From positions 94,317-158,316 of the forward strand of contig NZ_LWBL02000030.1 in the NCBI RefSeq assembly GCF_001644195.2: a stretch of DNA of 64,000 nucleotides, read 5' to 3'. This DNA is from Bacillus marinisedimentorum (lineage in GTDB: Bacteria; Bacillota; Bacilli; Bacillales; Bacillaceae_O). Below are positions 46,795-60,685 of this stretch, one piece after another. The notes beneath the pieces were generated by a model. The model had not been told where the DNA came from, did no database searches, and was given only the letters and a program-made list of their open reading frames with translations. Each line of letters starts with the position of its first letter. Positions within the stretch are counted from its first letter, which is position 1. The position numbers were made by a program, and so were the translations under genes.

Positions 46795-47700
46795 GTGAGC
46801 GAGCAATGGATCTATTTAAACGGCCGATTCGTAACGAAAGAACATGCAGTTGTTTCCGTTTATGATCACGGATTTTTATACGGCGACGGGGTGTTCGAAG
46901 GCATTCGCATGTATGACGGAAATGTCTTCAGGCTTAATGAGCATCTTGACCGGCTGTATAATTCCGCCCAATCTATCATGTTGAAGATTCCGCATACAAA
47001 AGAGGAGATGCAGGCAATTATTATCGAGACCTTGCGGAAAAACGATTTCCGGGATGCTTATATCCGGGTTGTCGTTTCCAGAGGGCCAGGAAACCTCGGC
47101 CTTGATCCGTTCCCTTGCCGCAACCCGCAGGTCATTGTCATTGCAGAACAGCTGGCATTGTTTCCGAAAAAGCTTTACGAAACGGGCATTGAGATTGCTA
47201 CGGTGGCCAGCCGGAGAAACCGGGCGGACGTACTAAGCCCTAAAGTGAAATCACTGAATTATTTGAATAATATCCTTGTGAAAATTGAAGCTCACCTTGC
47301 CGGTGTCAGTGAAGCGCTCATGCTGAATGATCAGGGTTATGTAGCCGAAGGCTCGGCCGATAACGTATTCCTCATGAAAGACAGCGTGATAAAGACACCG
47401 CCAGGCTATATCGGCGCCCTTGAGGGGATTACACGGAACGCCATTATGGAACTTGCCGCCGAGATGGGCTATACAGTCAAAGAAGAAGTTTTCACAAGAC
47501 ATGATGTATATGTTGCCGACGAAGTGTTTTTAACCGGTACAGCAGCAGAGGTGATTGCCGTTGTTAAAGTTGACGGCCGTGAGATCGGAACCGGAAAACC
47601 AGGCCCCCACACGAAAAAGCTTCTGCAGGGCTTTCGGAAAAAGGTAACATTGGACGGAATGAAAGTATACCACCAGGAAAAAGATGTTCAGGCAGGATAG
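46795..47700 (+). CDS. ilvE: Branched-chain amino acid aminotransferase
   Basis: A 301-residue class IV (D-amino-acid-transaminase-like fold) PLP enzyme for the last step of Ile, Leu and Val synthesis. VYDHGFLYGDGVFEGIRMY near the start, the PLP lysine in KSLNYLNNILVK (near residue 160) and the EGSADNVFL and FLTGTAAEV phosphate-binding motifs are present. The start is GTG 46795, after GAAAGGAGTGG; ATG 46771 lies before this site. First gene of the operon, 12 bp before ilvD. Confidence 0.94.
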   Translation: MSEQWIYLNGRFVTKEHAVVSVYDHGFLYGDGVFEGIRMYDGNVFRLNEHLDRLYNSAQSIMLKIPHTKEEMQAIIIETLRKNDFRDAYIRVVVSRGPGNLGLDPFPCRNPQVIVIAEQLALFPKKLYETGIEIATVASRRNRADVLSPKVKSLNYLNNILVKIEAHLAGVSEALMLNDQGYVAEGSADNVFLMKDSVIKTPPGYIGALEGITRNAIMELAAEMGYTVKEEVFTRHDVYVADEVFLTGTAAEVIAVVKVDGREIGTGKPGPHTKKLLQGFRKKVTLDGMKVYHQEKDVQAG

Positions 47701-47712
47701 GCGGGATAATTG

Positions 47713-49380
47713 ATGAGAAGCGACATGATTAAAAAAGGAATTGACAGAGCTCCGCACCGCAGCCTTCTGCATGCGGCTGGAGTCAAAACGGAAGATTTGC
47801 ACAAACCGTTCATCGGCGTATGCAACTCCTATATTGACATCATACCGGGGCATATGCACTTAAATAAATTTGCGGAAGTTGTAAAAGAAGAAATCCGGAA
47901 GGCTGGAGGTATTCCGTTCGAATTCAATACAATCGGAGTGGATGACGGCATTGCAATGGGCCATATCGGAATGAGATATTCACTTCCGAGCAGGGAACTC
48001 ATAGCCGACTCGGCAGAAACAGTCATCAACGCCCACTGGTTCGACGGTGTGTTTTATATTCCGAACTGTGACAAAATCACACCGGGTATGCTGATGGCAT
48101 CCGTAAGGACCAATGTTCCTTCCGTTTTTGTATCAGGAGGACCGATGGAAGCGGGGCGTTCTGAATCGGGTGAATCGCTTTCCCTCGTTTCCGTATTTGA
48201 AGGGGTCGGAGCGCATCAGTCAGGAAGAATGTCACTCGAAGAACTGCAGCAGCTGGAAACGAGTGCCTGTCCGACATGCGGATCATGTTCCGGGATGTTC
48301 ACCGCAAACTCAATGAACTCCCTTATGGAAATGCTGGGTGTCACACCGCAGGGAAATGCGACTATCGTCGCAACATCCGAAGATCGCAGAAATTTGATCA
48401 AATCGGCCGTTTCCCATCTGATGGATCTGGTTGAAAAAGATATCAGGCCGAGGGATATTGTCACAAAAGATGCGATTGATGATGCCTTTGCACTCGATAT
48501 GGCAATGGGCGGCTCAACAAATACAGTCCTTCACACTCTGGCAATCGCCCATGAAGCGGAAATCGAATATGATTTGAAACGGATTAATGAAGTGGCGAAA
48601 AGGGTGCCGTATCTGGCAAAGATCAGCCCGGCATCCGATTATTCGATGGAGGATGTCCACAGGGCAGGCGGCATCAGCGCCATTATAAACGAACTGTGCA
48701 AAGTTGAAGGGGCGCTTCATAAAGACAGGATCACCATTTCAGGCAAAACAGTCGAAGAGAATACCTACGGCTGTGAGATTATAGATCCAAATGTCATCAG
48801 GACCGTCGATAACCCGTACAGCAAAACGGGAGGCCTCCAGATCCTCTTCGGGAATCTGGCACCGGATGGAGCGGTTATCAAAAAAGGAGCTGTCGATCCA
48901 TCGATTGAAACCTTCCTCGGCGAGGCTATTGTGTTTGAATCACAGGATGAAGCGCAGGAAGGCATCAATAACGGAACAGTCAAGGAAGGCCACGTCGTCG
49001 TCATCCGGTATGAAGGGCCGAAAGGCGGACCGGGAATGCCGGAAATGCTGGCGCCGACTTCGGCGATTGCCGGCAGGGGCCTCGATAAAAAAGTCGCACT
49101 GATTACAGACGGCCGGTTCTCCGGGGCTTCAAGGGGAATCTCGATCGGCCACATTTCACCGGAAGCGGCTGAAGGCGGGCCGATCGCATATATCCAAAGC
49201 GGTGACCAGATATTAATTGATTTGAATAATGGAAGCCTGCAAGTCATGCTGACACATGATGAACTTGAAGAACGGCGTAAGAACTGGAAAAAGCCCGAAC
49301 CTAAGATTCAAAAAGGATATCTTGCCCGCTATGCGAAACTGGTCACATCAGCCAGTACCGGCGGGGTCATGAAAATATAG
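47713..49380 (+). CDS. ilvD: Dihydroxy-acid dehydratase
   Basis: A 555-residue iron-sulfur dehydratase that converts dihydroxy-isovalerate and -methylvalerate to the 2-oxoacids. Cluster cysteines are in [19 protein letters not shown] and [16 protein letters not shown]; the [10 protein letters not shown] motif is near the C-terminus. ATG 47713 follows AGGCGGG. It is separated from ilvB by a T-box leader, so ilvE-ilvD are transcribed under CodY/CcpA control without the T-box check. Confidence 0.96.
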   Translation: MRSDMIKKGIDRAPHRSLLHAAGVKTEDLHKPFIGVCNSYIDIIPGHMHLNKFAEVVKEEIRKAGGIPFEFNTIGVDDGIAMGHIGMRYSLPSRELIADSAETVINAHWFDGVFYIPNCDKITPGMLMASVRTNVPSVFVSGGPMEAGRSESGESLSLVSVFEGVGAHQSGRMSLEELQQLETSACPTCGSCSGMFTANSMNSLMEMLGVTPQGNATIVATSEDRRNLIKSAVSHLMDLVEKDIRPRDIVTKDAIDDAFALDMAMGGSTNTVLHTLAIAHEAEIEYDLKRINEVAKRVPYLAKISPASDYSMEDVHRAGGISAIINELCKVEGALHKDRITISGKTVEENTYGCEIIDPNVIRTVDNPYSKTGGLQILFGNLAPDGAVIKKGAVDPSIETFLGEAIVFESQDEAQEGINNGTVKEGHVVVIRYEGPKGGPGMPEMLAPTSAIAGRGLDKKVALITDGRFSGASRGISIGHISPEAAEGGPIAYIQSGDQILIDLNNGSLQVMLTHDELEERRKNWKKPEPKIQKGYLARYAKLVTSASTGGVMKI

Positions 49381-49387
49381 AGTAAAA

Positions 49388-49671
49388 CGCTGAAGAGGAA
49401 AAAGCTTCAGGAATCAGGCATTTACCAGAGAGCCCGCACTGCTGGAACCGGGCGATGCCTCCTGCGGCGACATCACCTCGGAGTGCTGTTCCGAAAACGG
49501 AGTGAGTAGGAACAGCCGGGTATGTAAAACCCGTTATCAACCGGACAGTGACTGCTGTTCAAGAGGCGGCATTTGTAAAAATGCTGCAAAACAGGGTGGT
49601 ACCGTGAAAGCAATGCCTTTTCACCCCTGTGCACCGATTGTTTCATGTGCGCGGGGTGGAAAGGTATTTTT
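49388..49671 (+). ncRNA. T-box leader between ilvD and ilvB, probable Ile specifier
   Basis: Stem I features are clear (CCAGAGAGCCCGCACTGCTG and GAACCGGG). A stem GCTGTTCC/GGAACAGC with AGTGAGTA follows as stem II. The T-box sequence AGGGTGGTACCGTG is at 49593-49606. The terminator arms are 49616-49634 (CCTTTTCACCCC...) and 49647-49664 (...GGGGTGGAAAGG), then TATTTTT. In the specifier loop, GAC-ATC-A lies just before a CCTC that can pair with GAGG of the 5' strand. This favours ATC (Ile, 49472-49474) over CTC (Leu). Uncharged tRNA would allow read-through into ilvB. I see no separate promoter. Confidence 0.93.
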
Positions 49672-49703
49672 AATGAAAAAAATCATATACGGGAGGTAAA
49701 AGA

Positions 49704-51403
49704 ATGCGGGCGAGAGTTAAACCGAAGACGGAAAATGTAAGTGGAGCCGATGTCCTCATCAGGGCACTTGAAGAGGAAAAGACGGACGTCATATTTGGCT
49801 ATCCAGGCGGTGCTGTCCTGCCGATTTATGATTCTCTTTATCACAGCGGGTTCAAGCATATTCTCGCTAGGCATGAACAGGGGGCGATTCACGCGGCAGA
49901 AGGCTATGCGAGGGTTTCCGGGAAACCGGGTGTCGTCATTGCGACCTCGGGGCCAGGCGCAACAAACCTTGTGACCGGTATTGCTGATGCCATGATGGAC
50001 TCACTGCCACTTGTCATATTTACCGGCCAGGTGGCAGCTGATGTTATCGGGACAGATGCATTTCAGGAATCGGACGTGATGGGTATAACGATGCCGATCA
50101 CCAAACATAACTATCAAGTCAGGAATGCCGAAGATTTGCCGCGCATCGTGAAGGAGGCCTTTCACATCGCTTCAACAGGAAGACCTGGCCCCGTTCTGGT
50201 CGATATACCGAAAAACATATCAGCAGGGAAAGCGGAAGCACATTTTGACGCAGAAGTTAACTTGCCGGGATACCAGCCGACAACCGCACCAAACATTCTT
50301 CAGATAAAAAAGCTGTTTGACGCACTTGAGAACGCAAAAAGGCCAGTCATCCTGGCAGGGGCAGGCGTTATCCATGCGAAAGCATCCGGGGAATTACTGG
50401 CCTTTGCCGAGAAGATGCAAGTCCCGGTAGTGAACACCCTGCTCGGGCTCGGTTCCTTCCCGGCCAACCATCCGCTCCATTTCGGAATGGGCGGGATGCA
50501 CGGGACATATACGGCAAACATGGCATTATCAACATGTGATTTGCTCATAAATATCGGGGCACGGTTCGATGACAGGCTGACCGGGAATTTAAAGCATTTC
50601 GCACCGGAAGCGACTGTCGCCCATATCGATATCGACCCAGCCGAAATCGGAAAAAATGTACCGACAGCCATTCCGATTGTCGCTGACGCCAGAGAAGCAT
50701 TGAAAGAATTGGCATCAGGTTCAGGAAACAGACCGGAAAAAGAAGAGTGGCTCCTCCAGTTGGATGAAATGAGAAAAAACTATCCACTATGGTATACAAA
50801 GGAAACCGGAAAATTCGCTCCACAGGCACTCGTCGAAATGATTTGCAAGGCGACAGAAGGTGAGGCCATCGTGACGACTGATGTAGGCCAGCACCAGATG
50901 TGGGCGGCCCAATATTACAGATTCGACCGTCCGAACAGATGGGTTACGTCAGGCGGGCTCGGGACGATGGGATTCGGTTTTCCGGCAGCCATCGGCGCGC
51001 AGCTGGCTGAACCTGATAAAACGGTTGTTGCGATCGTCGGTGATGCCGGATTCCAGATGACACTCCAGGAGCTTTCTTTACTGAAAGAGCTCAACCTGCC
51101 TGTCAAAGTCATCATCGTCAATAACCAGTCACTCGGGATGGTGAGACAATGGCAGCAAACCTTTTATGAAGAGCGTTATTCCGAATCGCTGATGCCGGTG
51201 CAGCCGGACTTTGTTAGACTTGCAGAGGCTTATGGATTAACAGGAATAAAGCTTGAACAAGAAGATGAAGCCGCGGCTGTTTTCCATGAAATTCTGAATA
51301 ACAACGAACCGGTTCTGATTGATTGCAGAGTCAACAGTGAAGAAAATGTCTACCCGATGGTGGCTCCGGGCAAAGGACTTCATGAAATGATCGGGGTGAA
51401 ACC

Positions 51404-51407
<4 letters not shown>
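49704..51407 (+). CDS. ilvB: Acetolactate synthase large subunit
   Basis: A 567-residue ThDP/FAD enzyme forming acetolactate or acetohydroxybutyrate. [15 protein letters not shown] and the activating Glu in [16 protein letters not shown] (near residue 57) are present. The ThDP motif runs from [15 protein letters not shown] to [11 protein letters not shown]. The start follows CGGGAGGTAAAAG. The stop overlaps the ilvH start by 4 bp (ATGA). It is downstream of the T-box leader. Confidence 0.96.
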
Positions 51408-54510
<3,103 letters not shown>

Positions 54511-54523
54511 GGAGGGCATCAAT

Positions 54524-55633
54524 ATGAAAAAGAAGATTGCAGTACTGCCGGGAGACGGCATCGGAAAAGAAGTCGCTGCCGGAGCAGTGCGTGTCCTCAA
54601 AGCGATTGCCGAGAGGTACGGCCATGAATTCATGTTCACGGAAGCGGCGGTGGGCGGGGATGCGATCGACCGTTTCGGCACTCCGCTTCCTGATGAAACA
54701 CTTAATATGTGCAAACAAAGCGACGGCATTCTCCTTGGTGCTGTCGGCGGCCCCAAATGGGATCGTCTCCCTTCACATGAACGGCCGGAACGCGGCTTGC
54801 TCGGACTGAGAAAATCGCTTGGTCTTTTTGCAAACATCCGTCCGGTCCAATCGTTTACAAGCACCGTCCAGGCGTCACCTTTGAAACGTGAAATCGTCGA
54901 TGGCGTTGATCTTATCATTGTAAGGGAATTGACTGGCGGCCTTTATTTCGGCAAGCCGAGTGAACGACGCGGAAGCCGGTCCGAGATCGTCGTTGACACG
55001 CTTCAATACGGCCGGGAAGAAATCGAGCGCATCGTTGAAAAAGGTTTTTCACTGGCACAGGACCGCAAAAAGAAGCTGACATCAGTTGACAAAGCCAACG
55101 TACTCGAATCAAGCCGGATGTGGCGTGAAATCGTTGATGAAAAAGCCAAACAGTATCCGGACGTGGAAGTCGAACATATGCTTGTCGATGCAGCGGCTAT
55201 GAAACTGATCCACAATCCGAAACACTTTGATGTCTTAGTGACGGAAAACATGTTCGGAGATATTTTAAGCGATGAAGCCTCCATGCTGACAGGTTCTCTC
55301 GGCATGCTGCCGTCAGCAAGCCTGGCGTCAGCCGGACCGGCGCTTTATGAACCTGTACACGGGTCCGCACCTGACATCGCCGGACATAACAAAGCGAACC
55401 CGCTTGCTATGATCCTGTCGGCAGCCATGATGCTCCGCCTTTCCTTCGGCATGACGGAAGAAGCGGACGCAATCGAACGGGCTGTCCAGGAAGTGCTTGA
55501 ATCCGGCTATCATACTGAAGATGTGAACACCGGATCAGGCTGCATTGTCGGAACGAAACGGATGGTTGACCAGGTCATTTACCAGCTGGAAGACGATGAT
55601 GCAATTGCCGGCATTCTGGCAGCCTATGCATAA
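54524..55633 (+). CDS. leuB: 3-isopropylmalate dehydrogenase
   Basis: A 369-residue NAD-dependent decarboxylating dehydrogenase. LPGDGIGKEV at the N-terminus, GAVGGPKWD, the substrate loop LLGLRKSLGLFANIRP, RELTGGLYFG, and the Mg/NAD site VTENMFGDILSDEAS with EPVHGSAPDIAGHNKANP are present. ATG 54524 follows TAAGGAGGG. Confidence 0.97.
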   Translation: MKKKIAVLPGDGIGKEVAAGAVRVLKAIAERYGHEFMFTEAAVGGDAIDRFGTPLPDETLNMCKQSDGILLGAVGGPKWDRLPSHERPERGLLGLRKSLGLFANIRPVQSFTSTVQASPLKREIVDGVDLIIVRELTGGLYFGKPSERRGSRSEIVVDTLQYGREEIERIVEKGFSLAQDRKKKLTSVDKANVLESSRMWREIVDEKAKQYPDVEVEHMLVDAAAMKLIHNPKHFDVLVTENMFGDILSDEASMLTGSLGMLPSASLASAGPALYEPVHGSAPDIAGHNKANPLAMILSAAMMLRLSFGMTEEADAIERAVQEVLESGYHTEDVNTGSGCIVGTKRMVDQVIYQLEDDDAIAGILAAYA

Positions 55634-55670
55634 CGGCTGTTTTGAACGTTTGTAAAGAGGGGGAATTGAA

Positions 55671-57083
55671 ATGACGCCGAAAACGATCATCGAAAAAGTG
55701 TGGGAAAACCATACCGTTTCTTCTGAAGAAGGAAAACCGGATTTAGTATATATTGATCTGCACCTTGTGCATGAGGTCACATCCCCGCAGGCATTCGCGG
55801 GTTTGCGGCTGAAAAACAGAAAGGTCAGGCGCCCTGATTTGACGTTTGCGACAATGGACCATAACGTGCCGACAACAAACAGGGACCAGATTACAGACGA
55901 AACAGCCAAAAAGCAAATAAACGCTCTTGCAGAAAATTGCCGGCAATTCGGAATACCGATTGCCGGTATGGGCCACCCAGACCAGGGGATCGTCCACGTG
56001 ATCGGTCCTGATCTCGGGCTGACGCAGCCTGGCAAAACGATTGTTTGCGGGGACAGCCATACATCGACCCATGGGGCATTCGGCGCCCTTGCGTTCGGAA
56101 TCGGCACATCGGAAGTCGAGCATGTCCTGGCAACGCAAACCCTCTGGCAAAAGAAACCGAAGACGATGGAAGTCCGGATTGACGGAAGCCTTAAACCCGG
56201 TGTCGAAGCGAAGGATGTCATTCTCGCTTTCATCGGAAAATACGGTGTCCATGCCGGCACAGGCCATATCATTGAATATACCGGTGAAGCCGTTGAAAAC
56301 ATGACAATGGAAGAGCGGATGACCCTGTGCAACATGTCGATTGAAGCCGGGGCGAAAGCGGGACTGATCAGTCCGGATGACAAAACGTTCGAATATCTGA
56401 AAGGCCGCAAATATGCTCCTGCGAACGGTGATTTTGACAAAGCGGTTGAATACTGGAAAACCTTGAAAACCGATTCCGGGGCTGTATATGATAAAACACT
56501 GGTCCTTCCTGCAGAAGAAATCGACCCTCAGGTAAGCTGGGGAACGAATCCCGGCATGACCGTTCCGGTAAGCGGAAATGTTCCTGAACTTGATTCATAT
56601 AAAACGAAAGCAGAACGGGAAAGCGCCGAGCGTGCTATGGCCTATATGGATTTGAAGCCGGGACAGCCGATCACCGACATAAAAGTTGACTATGTATTCA
56701 TCGGTTCTTGTACGAATTCCAGGCTAAGCGATCTGCAAAAAGCCGCAGAAGTCGTAATTGGGAGGAGAGTCCACGAGGGTGTCAGGGCAATTATCGTTCC
56801 CGGCTCTTTTAAAGTGAAACTGGAAGCGGAAAAGGCGGGCCTTGATGTGATTTTCAAAAAAGCAGGTTTCGAATGGCGTGAAGCCGGCTGCAGCATGTGC
56901 CTTGCAATGAATGATGACGTTGTTCCACCTGGAAAGCGATGTGCGTCAACTTCTAACCGCAACTTTGAAGGGCGGCAGGGCAACGGTGCACGTACCCATC
57001 TTGTCAGTCCGGCCATGGCCGCTGCCGCAGCTGTATACGGGCATTTTGCTGATGTGCGGAATTATGAAGCGGCATTATCGTAA
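55671..57083 (+). CDS. leuC: 3-isopropylmalate dehydratase large subunit
   Basis: A 470-residue aconitase-family subunit carrying the [4Fe-4S] cluster. The cluster cysteines are in FIGSCTNSR (near residue 347) and in GCSMCLAMN (near residue 410). [20 protein letters not shown] is typical. Works with LeuD. Start preceded by AAAGAGGGGG. Confidence 0.97.
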   Translation: MTPKTIIEKVWENHTVSSEEGKPDLVYIDLHLVHEVTSPQAFAGLRLKNRKVRRPDLTFATMDHNVPTTNRDQITDETAKKQINALAENCRQFGIPIAGMGHPDQGIVHVIGPDLGLTQPGKTIVCGDSHTSTHGAFGALAFGIGTSEVEHVLATQTLWQKKPKTMEVRIDGSLKPGVEAKDVILAFIGKYGVHAGTGHIIEYTGEAVENMTMEERMTLCNMSIEAGAKAGLISPDDKTFEYLKGRKYAPANGDFDKAVEYWKTLKTDSGAVYDKTLVLPAEEIDPQVSWGTNPGMTVPVSGNVPELDSYKTKAERESAERAMAYMDLKPGQPITDIKVDYVFIGSCTNSRLSDLQKAAEVVIGRRVHEGVRAIIVPGSFKVKLEAEKAGLDVIFKKAGFEWREAGCSMCLAMNDDVVPPGKRCASTSNRNFEGRQGNGARTHLVSPAMAAAAAVYGHFADVRNYEAALS

Positions 57084-57098
57084 GAAGGAGGGCAGAAG

Positions 57099-57692
57099 AT
57101 GGAAAAATTCAAGGAACATACGGGTAACACCTTTCCATTGGACCGTTCCAATGTGGATACAGACCAGATCATCCCAAAACAATTTTTGAAAAGAATCGAG
57201 CGGACCGGATTCGGCGAGTTCCTATTCTTTCACTGGCGCTTTGATGAAGAAGGCAGTTTGAGAGATGATTTCTCATTGAATGATCCGGAATACAGCGATG
57301 CTTCGATCTTGATCGGCGGAGATAACTTCGGCTGCGGCTCATCAAGGGAGCATGCACCGTGGTCCCTCGGTGATTTCGGATTCAAGGTGATCATTGCGCC
57401 GAGTTTTGCTGATATCTTTTACAACAACTGTGTGAAAAACGGCATTCTGCCGGTTGTGCTGGCTGAAAAAGAAATGGATCAGCTGATGGAAAAAGCAGCC
57501 AATCCGCCATACAAACTGACGGTGGATCTTGAAAACCAGCATGTTACAGACGGCGATTCCTTCTCGGCCTCTTTCACGATAGATGAGCATTGGAAAAACA
57601 TGCTCCTGAACGGCTGGGATGAAATCGGCTTGACGCTTAGAATGGAAGAACAAATCAAAGAGTATGAACGAAAACATTTGCTGAAAGGGTGA
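57099..57692 (+). CDS. leuD: 3-isopropylmalate dehydratase small subunit
   Basis: A 197-residue swivel-domain subunit. DRSNVDTDQIIPKQFLKRIE at the N-terminus and the substrate-recognition segment GGDNFGCGSSREHAPWSL identify it. ATG follows AGAAGGAGGG. Its stop overlaps the next gene's GTG start (GTGA). Confidence 0.97.
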   Translation: MEKFKEHTGNTFPLDRSNVDTDQIIPKQFLKRIERTGFGEFLFFHWRFDEEGSLRDDFSLNDPEYSDASILIGGDNFGCGSSREHAPWSLGDFGFKVIIAPSFADIFYNNCVKNGILPVVLAEKEMDQLMEKAANPPYKLTVDLENQHVTDGDSFSASFTIDEHWKNMLLNGWDEIGLTLRMEEQIKEYERKHLLKG

Positions 57693-58693
57693 AGTGCCTT
57701 GGGAATTGCTATGAAACAATCAATGTCATTGAAAGTCTTGAAACGATAATCGATTATGTCCATCGGACTCCGCTGAAACAATCACGGACCATCAATTCGA
57801 TTTCAGGGTCTGACGTTTTTCTTAAAATGGAAAACATGCAAAAAACCGGTTCCTTCAAGTTAAGGGGCGCACTGAATAAAGTTCTTCACTTGTCGGAGCT
57901 TGAAGCTGCCAAAGGGATTATCGCCGCATCTGCGGGCAATCATGCCCAGGGTGTCGCTTACGCAGCTTACAAGCGCGGAATAAAAGCAAAAATTTTTATG
58001 CCTGTCCATACACCGGAAAGCAAAGTGAATGCAACGAAGACTTACGGCGCCGAAGTTATCCTGACAGGTGAAACGTTCCAGGAGGCGTATGAAGCGGCCG
58101 ACCTTGAGCAGCGGGAAAAGGCGGCAACATTCGTGCATCCGTTTGATGATCCGCTTGTCATGGCGGGACAGGGCACGGCTGTACTGGAAATGATGCAGCA
58201 GACGAGCGGGCTTGATGCCGTTTTGGTCCCTGTCGGCGGTGGCGGCCTCATTGCCGGAACAGCAGCGGCTGTCAAACAGTTTTCGCCTTCCACAAAGGTG
58301 ATCGGGGTGCAAACAGCTGCCGTGCCTGCACTCTATAACCGCTTCAAAGGAAAGCCTGACCGTTCCTACAAATCTGCCCAATCAATTGCTGAAGGCATCC
58401 TTGTCAAACAGCCGGGACGCCTTACCTATCCGGTGATCAAGCAGCTTGTTGACGAGATGGTGACCGTAACTGAAGCAGAAATTGCGTATGCGATGGTCCT
58501 GATGCTCGAACGTGAAAAAACATTTGTGGAAGGAGCCGGTGCAGCTGCACTCGCTGCACTGCTTTGCAAGAGACTTGGACTTGAAAACAAACGGGTGGGC
58601 GTGATGATCAGCGGCGGAAATGCTGACATGGTTAAATTCCCGATGCTGAAAAGCATGGCTGAAGAGGCTGAACCCAGACGTGAGATAAGCTGA
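57689..58693 (+). CDS. ilvA: Threonine dehydratase (threonine ammonia-lyase) without ACT domain
   Basis: A 334-residue fold-type II PLP enzyme that deaminates threonine to 2-oxobutyrate, the precursor for isoleucine. The PLP lysine is in KTGSFKLRGALNK near residue 57, the Asn/Ser loop is SAGNHAQGVAYAA, and the phosphate-binding glycine loop is VPVGGGGLIAG. There is no C-terminal ACT domain, so it is of the TdcB-like short type and would lack the usual isoleucine feedback site. The start is probably GTG 57689, overlapping the leuD stop. Its place at the end of the ilv-leu operon supports a biosynthetic use. Confidence 0.9.
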   Translation: MKCLGNCYETINVIESLETIIDYVHRTPLKQSRTINSISGSDVFLKMENMQKTGSFKLRGALNKVLHLSELEAAKGIIAASAGNHAQGVAYAAYKRGIKAKIFMPVHTPESKVNATKTYGAEVILTGETFQEAYEAADLEQREKAATFVHPFDDPLVMAGQGTAVLEMMQQTSGLDAVLVPVGGGGLIAGTAAAVKQFSPSTKVIGVQTAAVPALYNRFKGKPDRSYKSAQSIAEGILVKQPGRLTYPVIKQLVDEMVTVTEAEIAYAMVLMLEREKTFVEGAGAAALAALLCKRLGLENKRVGVMISGGNADMVKFPMLKSMAEEAEPRREIS

Positions 58694-58723
58694 GAAAACG
58701 GCGTAACTGCCGTTTTCTCTTTT
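58693..58723 (+). terminator. Terminator of the ilv-leu operon
   Basis: AGAAAACGGC (58693-58702) pairs with GCCGTTTTCT (58709-58718), followed by CTTTT. Confidence 0.9.
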
Positions 58724-58858
58724 GTCTGTGTTGAAAAAAGTTTACATAATAATATTATTATAAACAATATCATCTGGTTCTCCCCTCATGTTATGAAAGG
58801 ATAACTGCTCGCATAAAGTGAAAAAGATGGCATTTATCTATGGAATAGGGGGAAGCTT

Positions 58859-59662
58859 ATGGACACTTTTGTACGCAAGGCTGTTTTTGAACACCGTTTC
58901 TGGCTTCAGGTTCTCGGCGATCATTGCCGGTTTATATTCCAATCACTGGGCCCTGCAGAAACGGATGAAATCGAGCAGGCGCAAACATTAATGGAGGAAT
59001 TTGACTCTCTTTATCAAAAAATCGACCGGGCAAGAAGCATCGGGCAAGTGAATGATGTGACAAAAGCTGCTGTCCGGGAAGCCGGCAAACTCTACAGTTA
59101 TAAAAGAGAGCTACTGAAAAAACAGCTGCTAAAAGAAATTACATTCCACCTTTCACCTACCTTTGTGAACCATATGCTTAATGAACTTGAAGAATATTTA
59201 CGGATACTCGAATTTTTGGAGAAAGGCAAGCAGCCGGAAGATGCTCACCCTGTTCACCATCATTTACTCTGGCTCCTTGATGCAAGCGGGCATGCCGGTG
59301 CAATTGAATGTTCCCTTGACCCTGCAGAGAAGCAGCTGATTCATAAAAGCAAACACTTTAAAAAGGATTTTGAAGGTTTCTATTTAAAAGCTGTGGAAAT
59401 GGCAGGCTACTTAAGATCATCATTTCATGAATTTCCGGCCCTGCACGCTTTCAATGAAGAAGTCACACTGGAGATGAAAATTTTCCAGGTCTTTTTGGAA
59501 GAACTGGAAGAAATGGAAGTGAACAAAGAAGTGTTATCGACATTCTCGGCACTTATGGCAGATCATATGTTCAGGGAAGAGTGTTATTATTTAATCAAGC
59601 TTTCGGAAACAGACAATGTCTCTGCGCCGGAATGCGATCCTGGTCATCCTCGCACAAAATAG
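58859..59662 (+). CDS. DUF2935 family ferritin-like protein
   Basis: A 267-residue all-helical protein. EHRFWLQVLGDHCRFIFQSL near the start and HHLLWLLDASGHAGAIE in the middle show the two repeated DUF2935 halves with conserved Glu/His typical of a metal-binding four-helix bundle. DHMFREECYYLIKL continues the pattern near the C-terminus. Function unknown. The upstream 130 bp is very AT-rich; TTGAAA followed after 16 bp by TATTAT near 58731-58758 could be a promoter. Monocistronic as far as can be seen. Confidence 0.85.
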   Translation: MDTFVRKAVFEHRFWLQVLGDHCRFIFQSLGPAETDEIEQAQTLMEEFDSLYQKIDRARSIGQVNDVTKAAVREAGKLYSYKRELLKKQLLKEITFHLSPTFVNHMLNELEEYLRILEFLEKGKQPEDAHPVHHHLLWLLDASGHAGAIECSLDPAEKQLIHKSKHFKKDFEGFYLKAVEMAGYLRSSFHEFPALHAFNEEVTLEMKIFQVFLEELEEMEVNKEVLSTFSALMADHMFREECYYLIKLSETDNVSAPECDPGHPRTK

Positions 59663-60003
59663 CGTGTTGAATGACGGTCAAGTTCCAGAATAGGCTGCTT
59701 CCATTTTCACAGAAACATTTATTCAAGGCTGCTATAAGTGAATAAGCTTGAACGGGAAGTCAACCTCAGAGCCGTATCCTCTCTGGGGTTTTTGGTGCTG
59801 TATAGGCTGTGTATCCAAATGTGTTATCTTATCTTTTCTCCTCATTCATTATACTGCTTACTAATAAGTAGGGTGTTTTTATGCTGCGGCAGGTTTTTGC
59901 CTGTCCATTTGGGGAAAAGTTTATTACTGTGTCAAATCCGCAACTTTAAAAATCATTGATTAAAAAAGGACAGTGTGATAAACAAAGAGAAAGGAGCGGA
60001 CCC
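59663..60003. other. Gap without a recognised gene
   Basis: About 340 bp. I see an imperfect inverted repeat TTATTCA/TGAATAA at about 59719-59745 and a T-rich stretch, but no open frame with protein-like composition, no RNA family and no clear promoter. Confidence 0.5.
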
Positions 60004-60636
60004 ATGAAGAAAATGGTCTGTTTCGGTGACAGCATCACCGCCAGGGAAAAGGCAGAAGACGGTAGATTGCGCTTGACACCAAGGCTCCGGAAAGAGTTTC
60101 CCGAATGGAAAGTCTTGAATAGGGGGGTGCCGGGGAACACGACAAGGGACGCATCCCGGCGCTTCGAAAAAGATGTGTTAAAAGAAAACCCCGATCTTGT
60201 CACAATTTTATTCGGAGCAAATGATTCAGCCACCCACAGGCTGGTGCCGCTTAATGAATACCGTAAAAACCTAATGCACTTCACAGCAGAAATCGGGTCC
60301 GGCAAAGTGCTGCTTATCAGTCCGGCACCGGTCGTTGAAAAAAAGCAGCCCAACCGTTCAAATGCCAGATTACTGGAATACCGAAATGCTGTAATGGATA
60401 CTGCCCGTAAAAAAGGAGCGGCGTTTTTGGATCTTCATATGATTATGACAGAGGAGGATTATGGCCAGTTTCTCGTTGAGGACGGGCTCCATTTTAATGA
60501 AAAAGGCTACCGGTTTTTGAGTGGGCTTGTCAGTGAAGCGGTCATTAACTGGCAAATTGATCAATATGAACAGGATCAGGCCAATGACAGAAGGTTTTCC
60601 GGAAAATTAGCGGGTATGCTTAAAAGCTTTTTTTGA
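60004..60636 (+). CDS. SGNH/GDSL-type hydrolase
   Basis: A 210-residue esterase-like hydrolase. Block I CFGDSITAREK holds the Ser nucleophile (near residue 9), block II is NRGVPGNTT, block III is FGANDSATH and block V is DGLHFN with the Asp-His pair. No signal peptide, so probably cytoplasmic. ATG 60004 follows AAAGGAGCGG. The selenoprotein gene begins 49 bp downstream with no visible terminator between, so the two may be co-transcribed. The substrate is unknown. Confidence 0.88.
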   Translation: MKKMVCFGDSITAREKAEDGRLRLTPRLRKEFPEWKVLNRGVPGNTTRDASRRFEKDVLKENPDLVTILFGANDSATHRLVPLNEYRKNLMHFTAEIGSGKVLLISPAPVVEKKQPNRSNARLLEYRNAVMDTARKKGAAFLDLHMIMTEEDYGQFLVEDGLHFNEKGYRFLSGLVSEAVINWQIDQYEQDQANDRRFSGKLAGMLKSFF

Positions 60637-60685
60637 GCACCGGATCCTTTTTCGATTTATCTTTTAAAAGGAGGGGGTACCGAAA

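Noticed and set aside
49477..49479. CTC (Leu) as T-box specifier
   Set aside because: These bases can pair with GAGG of the 5' strand and are followed by G. ATC followed by A fits the specifier loop better, though a model is needed to decide.
55535..56440. Long antisense frame (301 residues) opposite leuC
   Set aside because: Its composition follows the complementary strand of leuC, and it lacks start signals.
59738..59959. 73-residue Cys/Leu-rich frame before the SGNH hydrolase gene
   Set aside because: The start is a GTG without a ribosome binding site, and the composition is not protein-like.
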